From Przewalskia tangutica (lineage: Eukaryota > Streptophyta > Magnoliopsida > Solanales > Solanaceae): 64,000 nt of DNA. Positions within the stretch are counted from its first letter, which is position 1, and each line of letters begins with the position of its first letter. Location of the stretch: contig CM056733.1 of NCBI GenBank assembly GCA_029844215.1, positions 50,977,142 to 51,041,141 on the forward strand. The letters run 5' to 3'. The notes under the pieces are model-generated. The model worked only from the letters and a program-made list of their open reading frames with translations, searched no databases and was not told the origin of the DNA. Positions 24,083-37,079 of the stretch are shown piece after piece. The translations under genes and the position numbers were made by a program.

Positions 24083-24840
24083 GCAAACCCAAATGCCAAC
24101 CAATGGCCAAGATCAAGCCATGTGCAAGGCAAGTGTAAGGCCTTGATCAAGCCAAGTGCACCCTAACCCCTACTCCACAAAACATGGCACAAGACAAGCC
24201 ACAAAACAAGGCCAAAACAAGGCACAAAACAAGGAACCAATAGGGCCAAAAACGTGAGCCAAAAGATCAAGCCAATTCGTGAACCACATCTTCCACTTGG
24301 ACGCCCACTTGCTTCCAATGTGAGGGTGACACATGTCACCCTCCGGTTGGACAAAATTGTTTGGTCTCTCGTAAAAATCCGAAAAATTTAAAAAGCACAT
24401 CGCGGTATTTTTCCCTACGAAAGCTGCGAAAACGTTTTGTCGAAAAACGACTCTAACCGGGTGTTGTGCACAAAGGTCATTCGGCCAAGCCACCTAGGCG
24501 GGGGTGACATGTGTCACCCTCCTATTGGCCCAAAATAAAACATCTTCCGAAAATATCCACAATGGCCAAAATCTCGAAAACAAAGTGGGCCCACAAAAGT
24601 AAATTTCTCCGTGGGCCCACGTGACCATTTCAGAAAATAAAATCTCAAAATTCTAATATAATCTATGAAGTCCAAATACCAAATCACGGGAATCCAATTC
24701 CCATTAACGAACCTTTTTCTTCACAAATAACCAGGAAACTTTTAAAGTAAAACTCACATCTTTCTTTCTTTTCAAAATTTCTGCAGTACTCTCAAATGCG
24801 TCGTCCTCACATACATACCCTGCAACTACGGGGTATAACA

Positions 24841-24856
24841 TTCTCCCCTCCTTAGA
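24841..24856 (-). other. Polypurine tract of element C
   Basis: The plus strand reads ttctcccctccttag after the LTR end, so the sense strand is a purine run AAGGAGGGGAGAA before TGTTATACCCC. It is followed by the block aaacattcgtcccgaatgtt. Confidence 0.88.
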
Positions 24857-25645
24857 AACATTCGTCCCGAATGTTCCTTCTCGAGACCGATATCGATGAA
24901 GTTCCTCTAACAAGTTGTCAACGCCACAGCTTGGCCACGAAATAACACACGTTATCTTCCTTCCTTACTCGTCGTGCCCTTCTCGAACACTTGAACTCTC
25001 CCAGTATGTACCATACTTCAGTCATTACTTCCGTTCCCGAAAATCTCTGGAGTCACTACCTCCAAACTTGGTCATCTTACTAACCTCAAACTTCCTTAAG
25101 GCCATTCCCGGCCTTTACGAACCGCTTCTGGTCGAACGCGTCCACGAACTCATACGATGATCATACAAACTTGGGCCTAGCATCCTCGTGACCCTACCAC
25201 CTGGCGGGACCACCCAGAACTGGCCCCACCCCAAACCGGGTTACGGGTTGACCCGCAAATGGTCCTAAACCCGACCCCCAACCGCGCCAAACTCTTGTTC
25301 CCCGATCCGGAACAATCTTACTAATTCACATCATGAAAGCTACCACTTCCATCTCACACTACCCATGGACTTATCACACAAATAAATCCCACGTATACTA
25401 CTCACCCTTATAAAGGTCAAACATAAAACGAATCTTTTACTCAAGACGACCTTACCTCTAAGGTCTCAGTCGTGAAATAGTCTAAGGTTCACACTTACCA
25501 TGCCCCCATACGTATCCTCCCAACTAAGCATGTTTTCTAACTCATAATTAACACAACGCTATTCGTACATAGCACACAATAATGAGATCATCATAACAAG
25601 CATACCAAAACTCTAGAGGGTTAAGGATATACCTGAAGCTACCGC
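24857..25645 (-). other. Tail and spacer of element C
   Basis: On the sense strand this starts after gag and runs to the polypurine tract. It shares the ggtcccgcc, aggcccaagtt and gacgcgttcgacc-like markers with A and I, but where A and I carry the integrase C-terminal block (about 740 bases) C has only about 50 bases. No coding domain is seen. Confidence 0.65.
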
Positions 25646-25651
25646 TCCACT

Positions 25652-26865
25652 CTAATCATAGGCCTGCCCTGCAGGGCGCATAGCTGTAGAAGGTGATGAA
25701 CCAGCCACAAATCCTGAAGGCTGAGTCGTAACATCCGCGCTTCCCTTGGTAGGACAGTTCCTCGCAAAATGGCCCTGCTGGCCGCATGCAAAACAAACTC
25801 CCAATCTAGCACGACACTCTCCAAAATGGAGTCTACCACAATGGTCACAACGAGGTAGGGGTGGCTTGGTGGTTAACACCCTTTCTGCCAAAATCTGAAC
25901 CTCGAGCCACGACTGCTCTCGAAGACGGTGGAGGACCACTGCATCGGTGGGGGTATATAACTAGCTGGCTGAGGCGGTCCGCCTCGAAAGCCACCAAGGA
26001 CCTGCCGCCTGGCCTCTTCTCGCGATCCAGTCATTCCGTCGACCCCTCCGTGCCTCACATCCTAGTGCATGAGCCTGCATGCGGGCAATGTCCATGCCCG
26101 GCTGAAGAGAAACACCCGCACAAGACTCAGCCATATAATCATCTAGCCCGGTGACGTAGCGATGCACCCTATCCTCATATCTGCAACTAGCGCAGGGACA
26201 TATCGAGCCAAAGAATCGAACTCGACATTGTACTCCCGACGGTCGCCTCTGCCTCGAGAACAAAAATGCTGCCGGCGTGCCCTCATCTGCGGAGGCAAGA
26301 AGTGCGTGAGAAAGCCCCCGAAAACTCTTCCCATCCGGCTGGAGGTGCATGCTCTCCCCGGGAAAGCTCCCATGAATCAAACCAATCGACTGCGGTATCA
26401 CGCAGCCGATGCGAACCAAAGGTCACAGACTCGGTTTCTGAAGCCTTGATCACCCGCATGATCCGCTGTAACTGCCGGATGAACTCCTGCGGATCATCCT
26501 CAGGCCTCGACCCATAAAACTCTGGCGGGCTGACTCGTAAAGTCCGTAGCCTCAAACTATCGCTCGGGGTGAACCATCGTGCTCTTCGAACCCAGGCTGC
26601 TGCATCGGCTATCTCATATCGGCCACGACCACGGCCGAATCGGGCCATCTCCTTGTAACCCATCTCCTGCCCCGGTGTGGGATCGAGGCTCGGTATGCGG
26701 TCTCGGCGGCCATTCTTTGCGGCTCTAACCTCTTCTGGCGGCGTCACAAAACCGCCGTCAAGCACACCTCAGTGCATGCGGGCTGCGCCTCGTACTCCTC
26801 AGATCTCACTAGCGGCACCCTCGGCTGCCTTGCCCTTCTCGGCTCTGGTTGCCTTGCGCGAGGCA
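25652..26865 (-). pseudogene. gag: gag of element C, near full length but frameshifted
   Basis: The start is the ATG at 26865 (MPRARQPEPRRARQP). The main segment 26765-26283 has PPEFYGSRPEDDPQEFIRQL and DTAVDWFDSWELSRGEHAPP, the N-terminal half of the retrotransposon capsid domain. The next segment (26419-25961) contains VHRYVTGLDDYMAESCAGVS and SLQPGMDIARMQAHAL, its C-terminal half. The last (25939-25652) has CDHCGRLHFGEC and the zinc knuckle CFACGQQGHFARNC, ending MRPAGQAYD plus stop. Order and length (about 400 residues) fit a complete Ty3 Gag. At least three frame changes separate the parts. Gag terminates here, with no fusion to pol. It would form the virus-like particle and bind the RNA if the frame were whole. 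Confidence 0.88.
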
Positions 26866-27051
26866 TAATCGGTAAAAGCGAGATACGTCGGAGGGTCCAA
26901 CTTACAACACACTCTAAGGCACGATCTCGGGATGAGAAGAATGGAAACGATCCTAAATGTCCTGCGGCCTCACGATTATAGATGTGGTGCACAACACATC
27001 GATAATCAAGACTACTACTAGACACGGTCGTAGACACTTTCCGAGGATTAA

Positions 27052-27063
27052 TCGCTCGATACC
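27052..27063 (-). other. Degenerate primer-binding site of element C
   Basis: The plus strand reads attaatcgctcgatacca where intact copies have attaactgctctgatacca. Both CTG trinucleotides appear as CG. The last bases, GATACCA, match the tRNA 3' end. Bases 26866-27051 are the untranslated leader. Confidence 0.75.
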
Positions 27064-27068
27064 ACTTT

Positions 27069-30000
27069 TGTAACGACGTTCAGGCCCGTTCTTCGTGCCT
27101 TACCGGGCACCCTAGTGATACATACATCGAGAAAATCAGCGGAACATAAAACATGAGTCATTTAACAAGAGATATAATAAATAAGCAGCAACCAAAAGCG
27201 GTTGCCTTCAAGATATACATAAAACACGAGCAGTTTAATCCTTTTACAACCACGCCACAACAAGATACTACAGACCTCTAAGATAAACAATGACTATGAC
27301 GGACAGGGCTCGCCATACCACAATGTACAAGAACCTACAACTCGAGAACACTACTAAAGATAAGCCTCGGAAACGGAGCTTCAATCTGTTGGCTTGTGAT
27401 CCTATGGCGAGGATCCACGGCGATGTACCTCTACTGCGGCATGAGCGGCCCCGAAGGTCGATAACAGTACCAAGTATGTGAAAGCATGCAATCAGAATGT
27501 GAAATACTAGTCTATATAAAGCGGGAGACATGTATGATAACCAAACTCTGATTCACAACATAAAACGATCATCACTCCAATATAACTATGGGTCTCACGC
27601 CCACAACATCAATCGAGTTCGCATTATAGCGCATGCCCGAATCTGCATCGGTGTAGACATGTCCATGATGCAACAATAATACCAATGTCCGGCCACATGC
27701 CCGGAATTCTGCATCGGTGTAGACATGTCCACGTGACCTCAACAACAAGACAATCCAAATGGAAGCATACCCGTGCGCTACGCATCGTGTCAGTATGTCC
27801 AAAGGGAAACAATAAGACAACTTTCCAAATGGACGCATACCCGTGCGCTACGCATCGTGTCAGTATGTCCAAAAGGAAATAACAAGGCGATAATCGAAAA
27901 GGAAACATACGCGCGCTACGCGTCGTGTCGATATATCAAAGCGATTAACCACAAGACCTTAACCAAAATGGAATCATACGTGCGCTACGCGTGGTCGATA
28001 TGTCCAAAGCGATTAACAACAATAATACTATCAACGAACGTGCTGTGGAATTTCTCCGTCAGCGCGTCCAAGTAAGTTCTCAACTACCAACCGACCTCTA
28101 TCGAGAGGCAGCGGTAACACAGAAACACAACGCTTGTACAATAAAGGCTATCATCACAAGCATAGGCAAGTTTCACAACAACAAGCATAGGCAAGTTTCA
28201 CAACAACAAGCATAGGCAAGTTTCACACAACTCAAAGTACTTTCATTTTATGCCAAAGTCCGGGTTTTTAACCCCAAAGTACTACATACGTTAAGTTCTT
28301 TTTTTTTTTTTTAAAAGAGATCCATTACTTTTATAAAAGTCACCCGATACCCGTAGTATTAGAATGACCAACCCACCTTCCTTTTCAAAATCAAGTAACA
28401 ACATTCTTTTCCTAAGTTCCAGTTTGCCTAGTTTCAATTACTCAAGCTTCTCATTTTCAAATGGTTTCATAGTTCCAAAACTTAATCACTTGATTCCTTT
28501 TTAGAACAATTGAGTAACATATGTCATATATGTGAGTAGTTTATTCTTGTTTATAACGATCTTATTACAAAGACCGTGATCTAGAAAATGTAATATCATT
28601 TTGTCTCATCTTAGCTTCATGCGGATGGAGGTTCCTCTTGGTTTTAATACAACACATCATTATTCAATACATTTTCCTTTTATTAACGCCGCGGTGGTGC
28701 TGTCGATACACATTCGATTCGAAATCAAGAAACATCATCCCTTTAAAAACCAAGTACTCATTACTCACGAATGAGGTTTCACGCAAACATCCACATTAAA
28801 ACAAATAAGTTAAGTCTCTTATCTTATAAGATCAAGTCTCTTAACTTCTAACATCAGTAAACCATTTTCACTTACATAAGGTCGTTATAACTAACTTCCC
28901 ATAAAGCTATTATAACACCCTATGTTTTAAACCAACCAAATCACTTAGCACACATGCGTCACCGTACTACATAGTTCCACAACAATCATGCTAGAAAAGA
29001 TAGGAAGAGGTTCACATACCTCGCGACGATTTATCGACAATAAGCAAAATGCTCCAAGTACTACAACCTTGCTAGCCCTTTCCACTCGAGTAGAATACGC
29101 TACTCTTAGTACTTTCACCTATAACGGTCAAAACGTCTATTAACCCCAAAACACAAATTTCTATCATTCTATAGAAAATTCGGCAGCACCTCCCCCCCCC
29201 GCAACAGCGTAAATCTCCTCCTCTATCGAGGCCGGCTACCAAGCCAACCGGGGGGTTTACACGCCTAACCGGGCGTGTACAATTCTCCACAAGTCTCTTT
29301 GTCTGATACACCCATGTAAATACTGATTCGATTCGGTTCTTTATTCTTCAGGCTTAAGTCAAAAGACATTGCCGAATACTAAGTATAGTTCCATATATAG
29401 TATACTTCAACTATATATCCTAACAAACATGTAATTTCCAATTACAATAGAGGGACAAGATAATTACCTCGATAAGCCCAAAATTATCCAAGTTATAATA
29501 TCGATCTGAGCAAGGTTTAGCTCACTCAGTGCGCTCCAAACCACTCCAAACAACCCTTAGAAGTTCTAACCAACTTCTACTCAAATACTTCAACCAACTA
29601 TGAAGATTTCCTTAGGGTTTCGGTTTGAGACTAAAGGACAAAAGGTAGTATTTAGGACTCTACGTGAAAGAGGTATCTTTGGAATACTACAAGGTACAAG
29701 GCTAAGGTATTTTGGGCATTATAACAATACTAGGGAGTATTTCTATACCACAAAGGGTATTATCTGAAACAACTAGGCTAGGGGTACCCACTGAGACCTC
29801 ATGAGGGAGGGAGACCTCACCAAAGGCCACTTTCGAGGAGAGGAGCTCTTGGGCGAGTCAACAAGAGGAGGAGGGATTCAAGACTTGGAAACATTTGTGG
29901 ATGAATGAAGTCTTCACAAAGGGGTATTTATAGCAAACCCAAATGCCAACCAATGGCGAGATCAAGCCATGTGCAAGGCAAGTGTAAGGCCTTGATCAAG

Positions 30001-30670
30001 CCAAGTGCACCTAACCCCTACTCCACAAAACACGGCACAAGACAAGCCACAAAACAAGGCCAAAACAAGGCACAAAACAAGGAACCAATAGGGCCAAAAA
30101 CGCGTGAGCCAAAAGATCAAGCGATTCGTGAACCACATCTTCCACTTGGGCGCCACTGCTTCGATGTGAGGTGACACATGTCACCCTCCCGTTGGTCCAA
30201 AATGTTTCGTCTCTCGGAAAAATCCAAAATTTAAAAAGGACATAGCGGAATTTTCCCTACGAAAAGGCGAAACGTTTTGTCGAAAACGACTCTAACAGGG
30301 TGTTGTGCACAAAGGTCATTCGGCCCAAGCCATTGGCGGGGTGACATGTGTCACCCTCCTATTGCCCAAAATAAAACATCTTCCAAAATATCCACAATGG
30401 CCAAAATCTCGAAAACAAAGTGGGCCCACAAAACAGTAAATTTCTCCGTGGGCCCACGTGACCATTTAGAAAATAACATCTCAAAATTCTAATATAATCT
30501 ATGAAGTCCAAATACCAAATCTGGGAATCCAATTCCCATTAACGAACCTTTTTCTTCACAAATAACCGAAACTTTTCCGTCGAAAACACACATCTTTCTT
30601 TCTTTTCAAAATTTCTGCCGTACTCTCGTACGTACGTCCTCACATATATACCACAACTACGGGTATAACA
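27069..30670 (-). repeat. 5' LTR of element C (3.60 kb)
   Basis: It is nearly identical to the LTR at 21178-24840, with scattered small indels. It begins TGTAACGACGTTCAGGCCCG and ends CGGGTATAACA. It holds the stem-loop cluster (about 27297-27465), the repeat arrays at about 27765-28010 and 28155-28230, a T-run at about 28300, TATA (29925-29932), a G-box-like segment near 30342 and GTGGGCCCAC near 30420. Differences from its partner concentrate at CTG/CAG/CCGG-type sites. Confidence 0.93.
29925..29932 (-). promoter_or_regulatory. TATA box of element C 5' LTR
   Basis: Sense TATAAATA. This copy, being in the 5' LTR, would drive the genomic transcript of C. Confidence 0.7.
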
Positions 30671-30675
30671 CATAT

Positions 30676-31868
30676 TCTGAAAATTAATCGGCACCTCCCA
30701 CCCCTCGCAACGCAAATCTCCTCTATCGGTATCGGCTTGCCAACTGGGGTTATACGCCTAACCGGACGTATACAATTCTACTATACTGAGAATATCATAA
30801 GTCTCTTAATACTGATCCATGTAATTCTGATTCGATTCTCTTCTTTAAATTCAGCTTAAGTCAAAAGACATTGCCGCAAGCTACGCTTAGTTCTATATAT
30901 AGTATACTTCAACTATATAATCTACAACATGTAATTTCCAATTACAATAAGGACAAGAATATTTACCTCGATAAGCCCAAAATTATCCAAGTTATAATGT
31001 CGATCCCGAGCAAGGTTTAGCTCTACTCGTGCGCTCGATCCGCTCCAAACAACCCAGAAGTTCTAACCAACTTCTACTTAAATACTTCAACCAACTATGA
31101 AGATTTCCTTAGGGTATCAGTTTGAGACTAAAAGGACAAAAGGTAGTATTTTCTGGCTCTACGATGAGGTAACTTTGGAATACTACAAGGTAAAGGCTAA
31201 GGTATTTTGGGCATTATAACAATACTTTGAGAGTATTTCTACGAGAGGGGGTGTATTATACGAAACAACTAGGCTATGGGGTACCCTCGGCAAGACACCA
31301 CAAGGGGAACCTCTCGGCCAAAGGCCACTAGAAGGGGAGGAAGGCTGGGGACGAGAGCAACAAGAGGAGGGGAAGGATTGCAAGACTTAGAACACATTTA
31401 GGATGATGAAGTCTTCAACAAAGGGAGGGGTATTTATAGGGAAGCCAAGGGCCAACCAATGGACAAGATCAAGCCATGTGCAAGGCAAGTGTAAGGCCAA
31501 GATCAAGCCAAGTGCACCCTAAACCCTACTCCACAAAACATGGCACAAAACAAGGCACAAAACAAGGCCAAAACAAGGCACAAAATAAGGGAGGAAGACG
31601 TCCCCCATTTGCCTACCCAAACCGTCACTTGAGGGTGACAAGTGTCACCCTCTCGTTGGCCCAAAAATGTTCCGTCGCTCGGAAAAATCCGCAAAAATAC
31701 TAAACGATATAGCCGGAATTTTCCCTACGCAAGCTCTGTAAAACGTTTCGTCGAAAAACGACTCTAATCGGGTGTTGTGCACAAATTTCGAACCTATGCC
31801 AAACTTTAAGTCTCAAATTTTCGTACGTACGTCTCCACGTACATACTCTGGAAATACGGGGTATAACA
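30676..31868 (-). repeat. H 3' LTR, second part (after element C)
   Basis: Starting after the CATAT duplication, it continues the LTR left at 21177 and matches H's 5' LTR from about 36300 to 37497. It includes TATA at 31431-31438, a plus-strand ggcacaaaacaaggc short repeat (about 31550-31590), a G-box-like ggtgacaagtgtcaccctc (about 31632) and the end GGGGTATAACA. Both parts together make 3.28 kb, close to the 3.31 kb of the other LTR. Confidence 0.92.
31431..31438 (-). promoter_or_regulatory. TATA box of element H 3' LTR
   Basis: TATTTATA on the plus strand, sense TATAAATA, upstream of the conserved aagacttcatcat segment. It is paired with 37072-37079 in the 5' LTR. Confidence 0.7.
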
Positions 31869-32749
31869 TTCTCCCCTCCTTAGAAACATTCGTCCCGAAT
31901 GTTCCTTCTCAAGTCGGATAACGATAAAGTTCCTCTAACAAGTTGCCAACGCCACGGCAGCCACGAAATAACACACGTTCTCTTCCTTCCTTACTCGTCG
32001 TGCGATACCACTTTTGTCACTTTGCCGCGAGGTTCTAGTGTCACTCCGGCGACCCAACAAATGGTACCGAACTGCATGCGGTCCCTGAGGTTCTAGTGTC
32101 TCTCAGGACGTGCCATACTTTAGTCATTGCTTCATTTCTCAAAACTGTGGAGTCACTACCTCCAAACTTGGTCATCTTACTAGTCGTAATATCCCCTAAG
32201 GCCATCTCCGGCCTTCACGAACGATTCTGGTCGAACACATCCACGAACTCATACGATGGTCGTCTAAACTTGGGCCTAGCACCCTCGTGACCCTACCACT
32301 TGGCGGGACTACCCAGAACTGACCCCATCCAACACCGGGCTGCGGGTCGACCCGCGAGCGGCCATCAACCCGACCCACAATCGCGCCGACACTCTTGTTC
32401 CCCGATCCGGAACAATCTTACCTAATCAAGTCATGAAAGATACCACTTCCATCTCACACTACCCATGGACTTATCACACAAATAATTCCCACGTACTACT
32501 TACTCTGATAAGGGTCAAACATGAAATAAATCTTTTACTCAAGACGACCTTACCTCTAAGGTCTCAATCGTGACATAGTCTAAGGTTCACACTTACCATG
32601 CCCCCATACTTATCCTTCCAACTAACCACGTTTCCTAACTCACCATTTACACCCCGCTATCCGTACATAGCACACAATAATGAGGTCATCATAACAAGCA
32701 TACCAAAACTCTAGAGGGTTAAGGATATACCTGTATCCACCGCGTCACT
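31869..32749 (-). other. Polypurine tract, tail and spacer of element H
   Basis: The polypurine tract (31869-31884, plus-strand ttctcccctccttag) is followed by the conserved block around gaatgtt. The tail matches element C closely except for about 100 extra bases at roughly 32004-32105, which start with a copy of the PBS/LTR junction. The spacer shows the same ggcgggactac and gggtcgacccgcg-like strings as C. No domain is recognised and no integrase scrap is present. Confidence 0.7.
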
Positions 32750-33982
32750 CTAATCATAGGCGCTATGCGAGGCGTAAGCTGAAGGTGATGAACCAACCAC
32801 TGATCCTGAAGGCTGAGTCGTAACATCCGTGCTTCCCTTGGTCGGACAGTTCCTCGCAAAATGGCCCTGCTGGCCGCAAAAATAACAAGCTCCTTGGCAC
32901 GACATTCCCGAAATGCGGTCTACCATCGACCACACCGGTAGGGGTGATCGCATCCCCACCCTTCTTCCTCGAAATCGAACCCTCGAGCTCGACTGCTCCT
33001 GAATCCCCCGGATGCCCTGAAGGTTGTGGAAGACCACTCTGTACTGGCGGAGGTACAAAACTAGTATCTTCTTTGGCGGTCCGCCTCGAAAGTCACCAGG
33101 ACCTGTTGTTCGGCCTCTTCTGCTGATCTTGGTCATTCCGTCGACCTCTCCGTGCCTCACACCCCAGTGCATGAGCCTACATGCGGGCAATGTCCATGCT
33201 CGGCTGAAGAGCTACACCCGAACAAGCCTCTGTCAAGTAATCATCTAGCCCGGTGACGTAGCGGTGCACTCTATCCTCCATGGTTGCTACTAAAGCGGGG
33301 ACATACCGAGCCAATGAGTCAAACTCCACGTTGTACTCCCGAACCGTACGCCCTCTCTGCCTCAGCATCATAAATCTGTCGGCCCGTGCCCTCCTCATCT
33401 GCGGAGGCAAGAAGTGAGTGAGGAATGCCTCTGAGAACTCGTCCCATCTGCTTTGAGCGCATGCTCTCCCGACAGCTCCCACGAATCAAACGATCGGCTG
33501 CGGTATCACGCGGCCGATGCGAACCTAAGACCACCGACTCGGTCTCGGCCTTGATCACTCTCGCGACCCAGAATCGCCGGATGAACTCCTGCGGATCATC
33601 CTCGAGGCCTCGACCCATAAAACTCGCGGGCTCTGACTCGAAAGTCCGTAGCCTCAAACTATCTGCTCGGGGTGAACGGCGGTGCTCTGGGCCCAGGCTG
33701 CTGCGTCGGCCTATCCTCATATCGGCCACGACCACGGCGGCAAGCGGGCCATCTCCTTGTACCCATCTCATCTGCTCCAGGTTGTGGGGCTGGAGGCTCA
33801 GTCTGTGGTCTCAGCAGCCACTGCTGCGGCTCTAAACTCTTTGTTTGGCGGCGTCGCAAAACCCGCCGTCAAGCATAATCTCAAGCATCGGCCAGTCTGC
33901 GCCTCGTACTCTCAGATCTCACTAGCGGCACCTCGGTTTGTCTTGCCGCCACAGGCTCACGGTTGCCTTCATGCGGAGGCAT
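32750..33982 (-). pseudogene. gag: gag of element H, near full length but frameshifted
   Basis: The ATG at 33982 opens MPPHEGNREPVAARQ, then frames break. Segment 33771-33319 has EDDPQEFIRRF and VIKAETESVVLGSHRPRDTA. Segment 33482-33177 is the clearest capsid piece in the window: SRWDEFSEAFLTHFLPPQMR, VREYNVEFDSLARYVPALV and DRVHRYVTGLDDYL. Segment 33190-32750 follows with a linker and the knuckle CYFCGQQGHFARNC, ending in SAYD plus stop. All parts lie in family order; only the frame changes. The protein would be the structural Gag. It ends without pol, as in A, C and I. Confidence 0.88.
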
Positions 33983-34168
33983 AATCGGTAAAACGAGATA
34001 CGTCGGAGGGTCCAACTTACAACACAACTCTAAGGCACGATCTCGTAATGAGAAGAATGGAAACAATCCTAAATGTCCTGCGACCTCACGATTATAGATG
34101 TGGTGCACAACACATCGATAATCAAGACTCTACTAGACACGGTGCGTAGACACTTTCCGAGGATTAAG

Positions 34169-34180
34169 CGCTCGATACCA
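34169..34180 (-). other. Degenerate primer-binding site of element H
   Basis: The plus strand reads ttaagcgctcgatacca, identical to the reverse complement of the site in element I (49273). Intact copies have ttaactgctctgatacca. The leader is 33983-34168. Confidence 0.75.
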
Positions 34181-34789
34181 CTTTTGTCACGAACCGATCC
34201 GGGCGTGGTCGTGCCTACCCGGCACCTGGTGATACAACATCAGAGAAAACCAGCGGAAAATAAAACATAAACATGAAGCAAGATATATGATCATAAAACA
34301 GGCCAACCAAAAACAGTTGCCTTCTGTATATATACATAAAACCCGAACAGTTTAATCCTTTTTACAACCCTGCCCACAACAGTACTACAGACCTCTAAGA
34401 TTTACAACAACCATGACGGTACAGGGCCCCGCCATACCAATGAATGTACATGAACCTACAACTCGGGAACACATACAAAGAATAAGCCTCCTGAGAAACG
34501 GAGCTTCCAATCTGTTGAGCTGTGATCCTATGAGCGAGGATCCACTACCGATGTACTCCTACCTGCGGCATGAACGCAGCCCCCCGAAGGAGGTAAGTAC
34601 AACAGGTACCAAGTATGTGGCGAAAAATATCGTAAATGAAATCATAACGATCTATATAAAAGCAGAGACATGTATGATAACAAAACCACAGTTCACAATA
34701 TAAAAGCAGTCATGTCAAGTCAGGGACTCACGCCCTCAAGTCATCACTCAAATATAACTATGGGTCTCACGCCCACAACATCAATCATG

Positions 34790-35160
34790 TTCGCATCATG
34801 GCCGCATGCCCCCGGAATTCTGCATCGGTGTAGAAATGTCCATGATGCAACAATAATAACGATGCCCCATGGCCACATGCCCCCGGAATTCTGCATCGGT
34901 GTAGACATGTCCATGATGCAACAATAATAACAATGCCCCATGGCCACATGCCCCCGGAATTCTGCATCGGTGTAGACATGTCCATGTGACATTAACAATA
35001 TCTTTGGGTGATCAACCCGCACGTAACCACGCCCCGGGATTCTGCGACGGTGTAGGCATGTCCATGTAACCACAATAACAATATATCGGGTAATCAACCC
35101 CGCGCGTGGCCACATGCCCCGAGTCTGCATCGGTGTAGACATGTCCATGTGACATCAACA
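34790..35160. repeat. 70-bp minisatellite in H 5' LTR
   Basis: Three near-identical 70-bp units start near 34801, 34871 and 34941 (cgcatgcccccggaattctg or cacatgcccccggaattctg), followed by two to three diverged units. It is homologous to the array at 19680-20030. Confidence 0.9.
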
Positions 35161-37071
35161 ACAATATACCGCACAACCAGGCTATCACAAACAAGCTCAA
35201 GCAAGTTACCATACTTCTAGACTTTTATAAAAAGATCCACTCCTTCCCAAGAAGTCACCTGATCTCAACACTTGCACAACAAAGGCTATCACAACAAGCA
35301 TAGGCGAGTTACACAACAACAAGCATAGGCAAGTTACACACAACTCAAGGTACTTCCATTTCGTATCAAAGTCTGGGTTTTAACCCTAAAGTACTACGTA
35401 CGTTAAATTCCTTTTTAAGAGATCCATTCCTTTCATAAAGGTCACCCGATACCCGTAGTATAAAAATAGAGTGACTCACATTTTTAGGTAAACCAAAATA
35501 CTTCCCTTTTTTAAAATAAAGTAACAACATTATTTTCCAAACGTTCAAGTTTGCCTAATTTCAAATGCTCAAGTTTCTCATTTTAGAAGGGTTTCATAAC
35601 TCATAGTCTTAATCTCTTTTAAAACAATTGAGTAACATATGTCTTGTACGTGAGCCATTTATTCTTGTTTACAACAATCTTGTTACAGCAGTCATGTTCT
35701 AGGAAATGTAATACAATTTTGTCTTATCTTAGCTTCTATGCAGATGGAGGTTTCTACTGGTTTTAATAACAATTAGTTAATTGTCAATACACCTTCCTTT
35801 ATTAGCGGCTTTGTGGTTTGCTCGACACTTATTCTCATTTCAAATCAAGAAACATTATTCTTTTTAAAACCAAGTACTCATTACTCGCGAATGAGGTTTC
35901 ACAACACATTTAACAAAATATTAATAACCAAGTAAAACAAGTTAAGTCTCTTATCTTTCAAGATCAAGTCTCTTAACTTCTACAATCAAAAAACCAATCT
36001 TTTACCTACATAGAGTCGTTATAACTAACTTCCCATAAAGCTATTATAACACCCTATGTTTTAAACCAACCAACTCATTTAACACGTATGCGTCTCTTGT
36101 ACTACATAGTTTACAAAGCATCATGCTAGAAGGATAGGAAGAGGTTCACATACCTCGCGACGATTATCGACAATAAGCAAAACGCTCACAAGATCAGAAT
36201 CTGGCTAGCCTTTTCCACTCTTGGTAGAATCGCTACTCGTAGTACTTCCACCTATAAGGCCACAAACGTCTATTAACTTCTAACATCGGTTCCATATTCT
36301 ACGTAAAATTGAAGACTCCCCGCAATGGCGCAAATCTCTCCTCTCTATCTGGCGGGCTACCAAGCCAACTGGGGTTATACGCCTAACCTGACGTATACAA
36401 TTCTACTATCTGATAATACCATAAGTCTCTTATGTCTGATCTATGTAATTACGATTCGATTCTCTTCTTTAAATTCAGCTTAAGTCAAAAGACATTGCCG
36501 CAAAGCTATGCTTAGTTCTATATATAGTATACTTCAACTATATAATCCTACAACATGTAATTTCCAATTACAATAAGGGGACAAGAATATTTACCTCGAT
36601 AAGCCCAAAATTATCCAAGTTATAATGTCGATCCTGAGCAAGGTTTAGCTCCTACTCCGTGCGCTCCAATCCGCTCCAAACAACCCTTAGAAGTTCTAAC
36701 CAACTTCTACTTAAATACTTCAACCAACTATGAAGATTTCCTTAGGGTATCGGTTTGAGACTAAAAGGACAAAAGGTAGTATTTCCGGGCTCTACGTATA
36801 GAGGTAACTTTTGGAATACTACAAGGTAAAGGCTAAGGTATTTTGGGCATTATAACAATACTTTGGAGAGTATTTCTACCAAGAGGGGGGGTGTATTATA
36901 CGAAACAACTCGGCTTTGGGGTACCCCTCGTGAGACACCATAAGGGGGAACCTCTCGGCCAAAGGCCACTGTAGGGGAGGAAGGCTAGGACGAGAGCAAC
37001 AAGAGGAGAGGGGAAGGATTGCAAGACTTAGAACACATTTAGGATGATGAAGTCTTCAACAAAGGGAGGGG

Positions 37072-37079
37072 TATTTATA
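37072..37079 (-). promoter_or_regulatory. TATA box of element H 5' LTR
   Basis: Sense TATAAATA, 419 bases into the LTR, the copy that would drive H's genomic RNA. Confidence 0.7.

Larger units (their letters stand above)
21178..24840 (-). repeat. 3' LTR of element C (3.66 kb)
   Basis: It begins TGTAACGACCCGTTCCGGGG, the TGTAACGAC start shared with the other C LTR, and ends GGGGTATAACA. It contains the stem-loop cluster (about 21415-21585), a roughly 70-bp array (21895-22170), a 25-bp array (about 22310-22385), the AT-rich core, a splice-donor-like segment near 23597, TATA (24075-24082), a G-box-like ggtgacatgtgtcaccctcc (about 24504) and GTGGGCCCAC boxes near 24588 and 24611. Confidence 0.94.
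21173..30675 (-). mobile_element. Element C: complete minus-strand gag-only Ty3/gypsy with CATAT duplications
   Basis: CATAT lies at 21173-21177 and again at 30671-30675, flanking an element of 9.49 kb (21178-30670). The 3' LTR is 21178-24840, the interior 24841-27068 and the 5' LTR 27069-30670. The interior has PPT, tail, spacer, gag and PBS, with no protease, reverse transcriptase, RNase H or integrase. It interrupts H's 3' LTR, so it is younger than H. Confidence 0.95.

Noticed and set aside
26162..26868. Plus-strand frames over element C's gag
   Set aside because: Same reason: antisense shadows of Gag, whose motifs are on the minus strand.
33672..33984. Plus-strand frames over element H's gag (33425-33984)
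   Set aside because: They are antisense to recognisable Gag segments and show no family similarity; the GC-rich gag sequence keeps antisense frames open.
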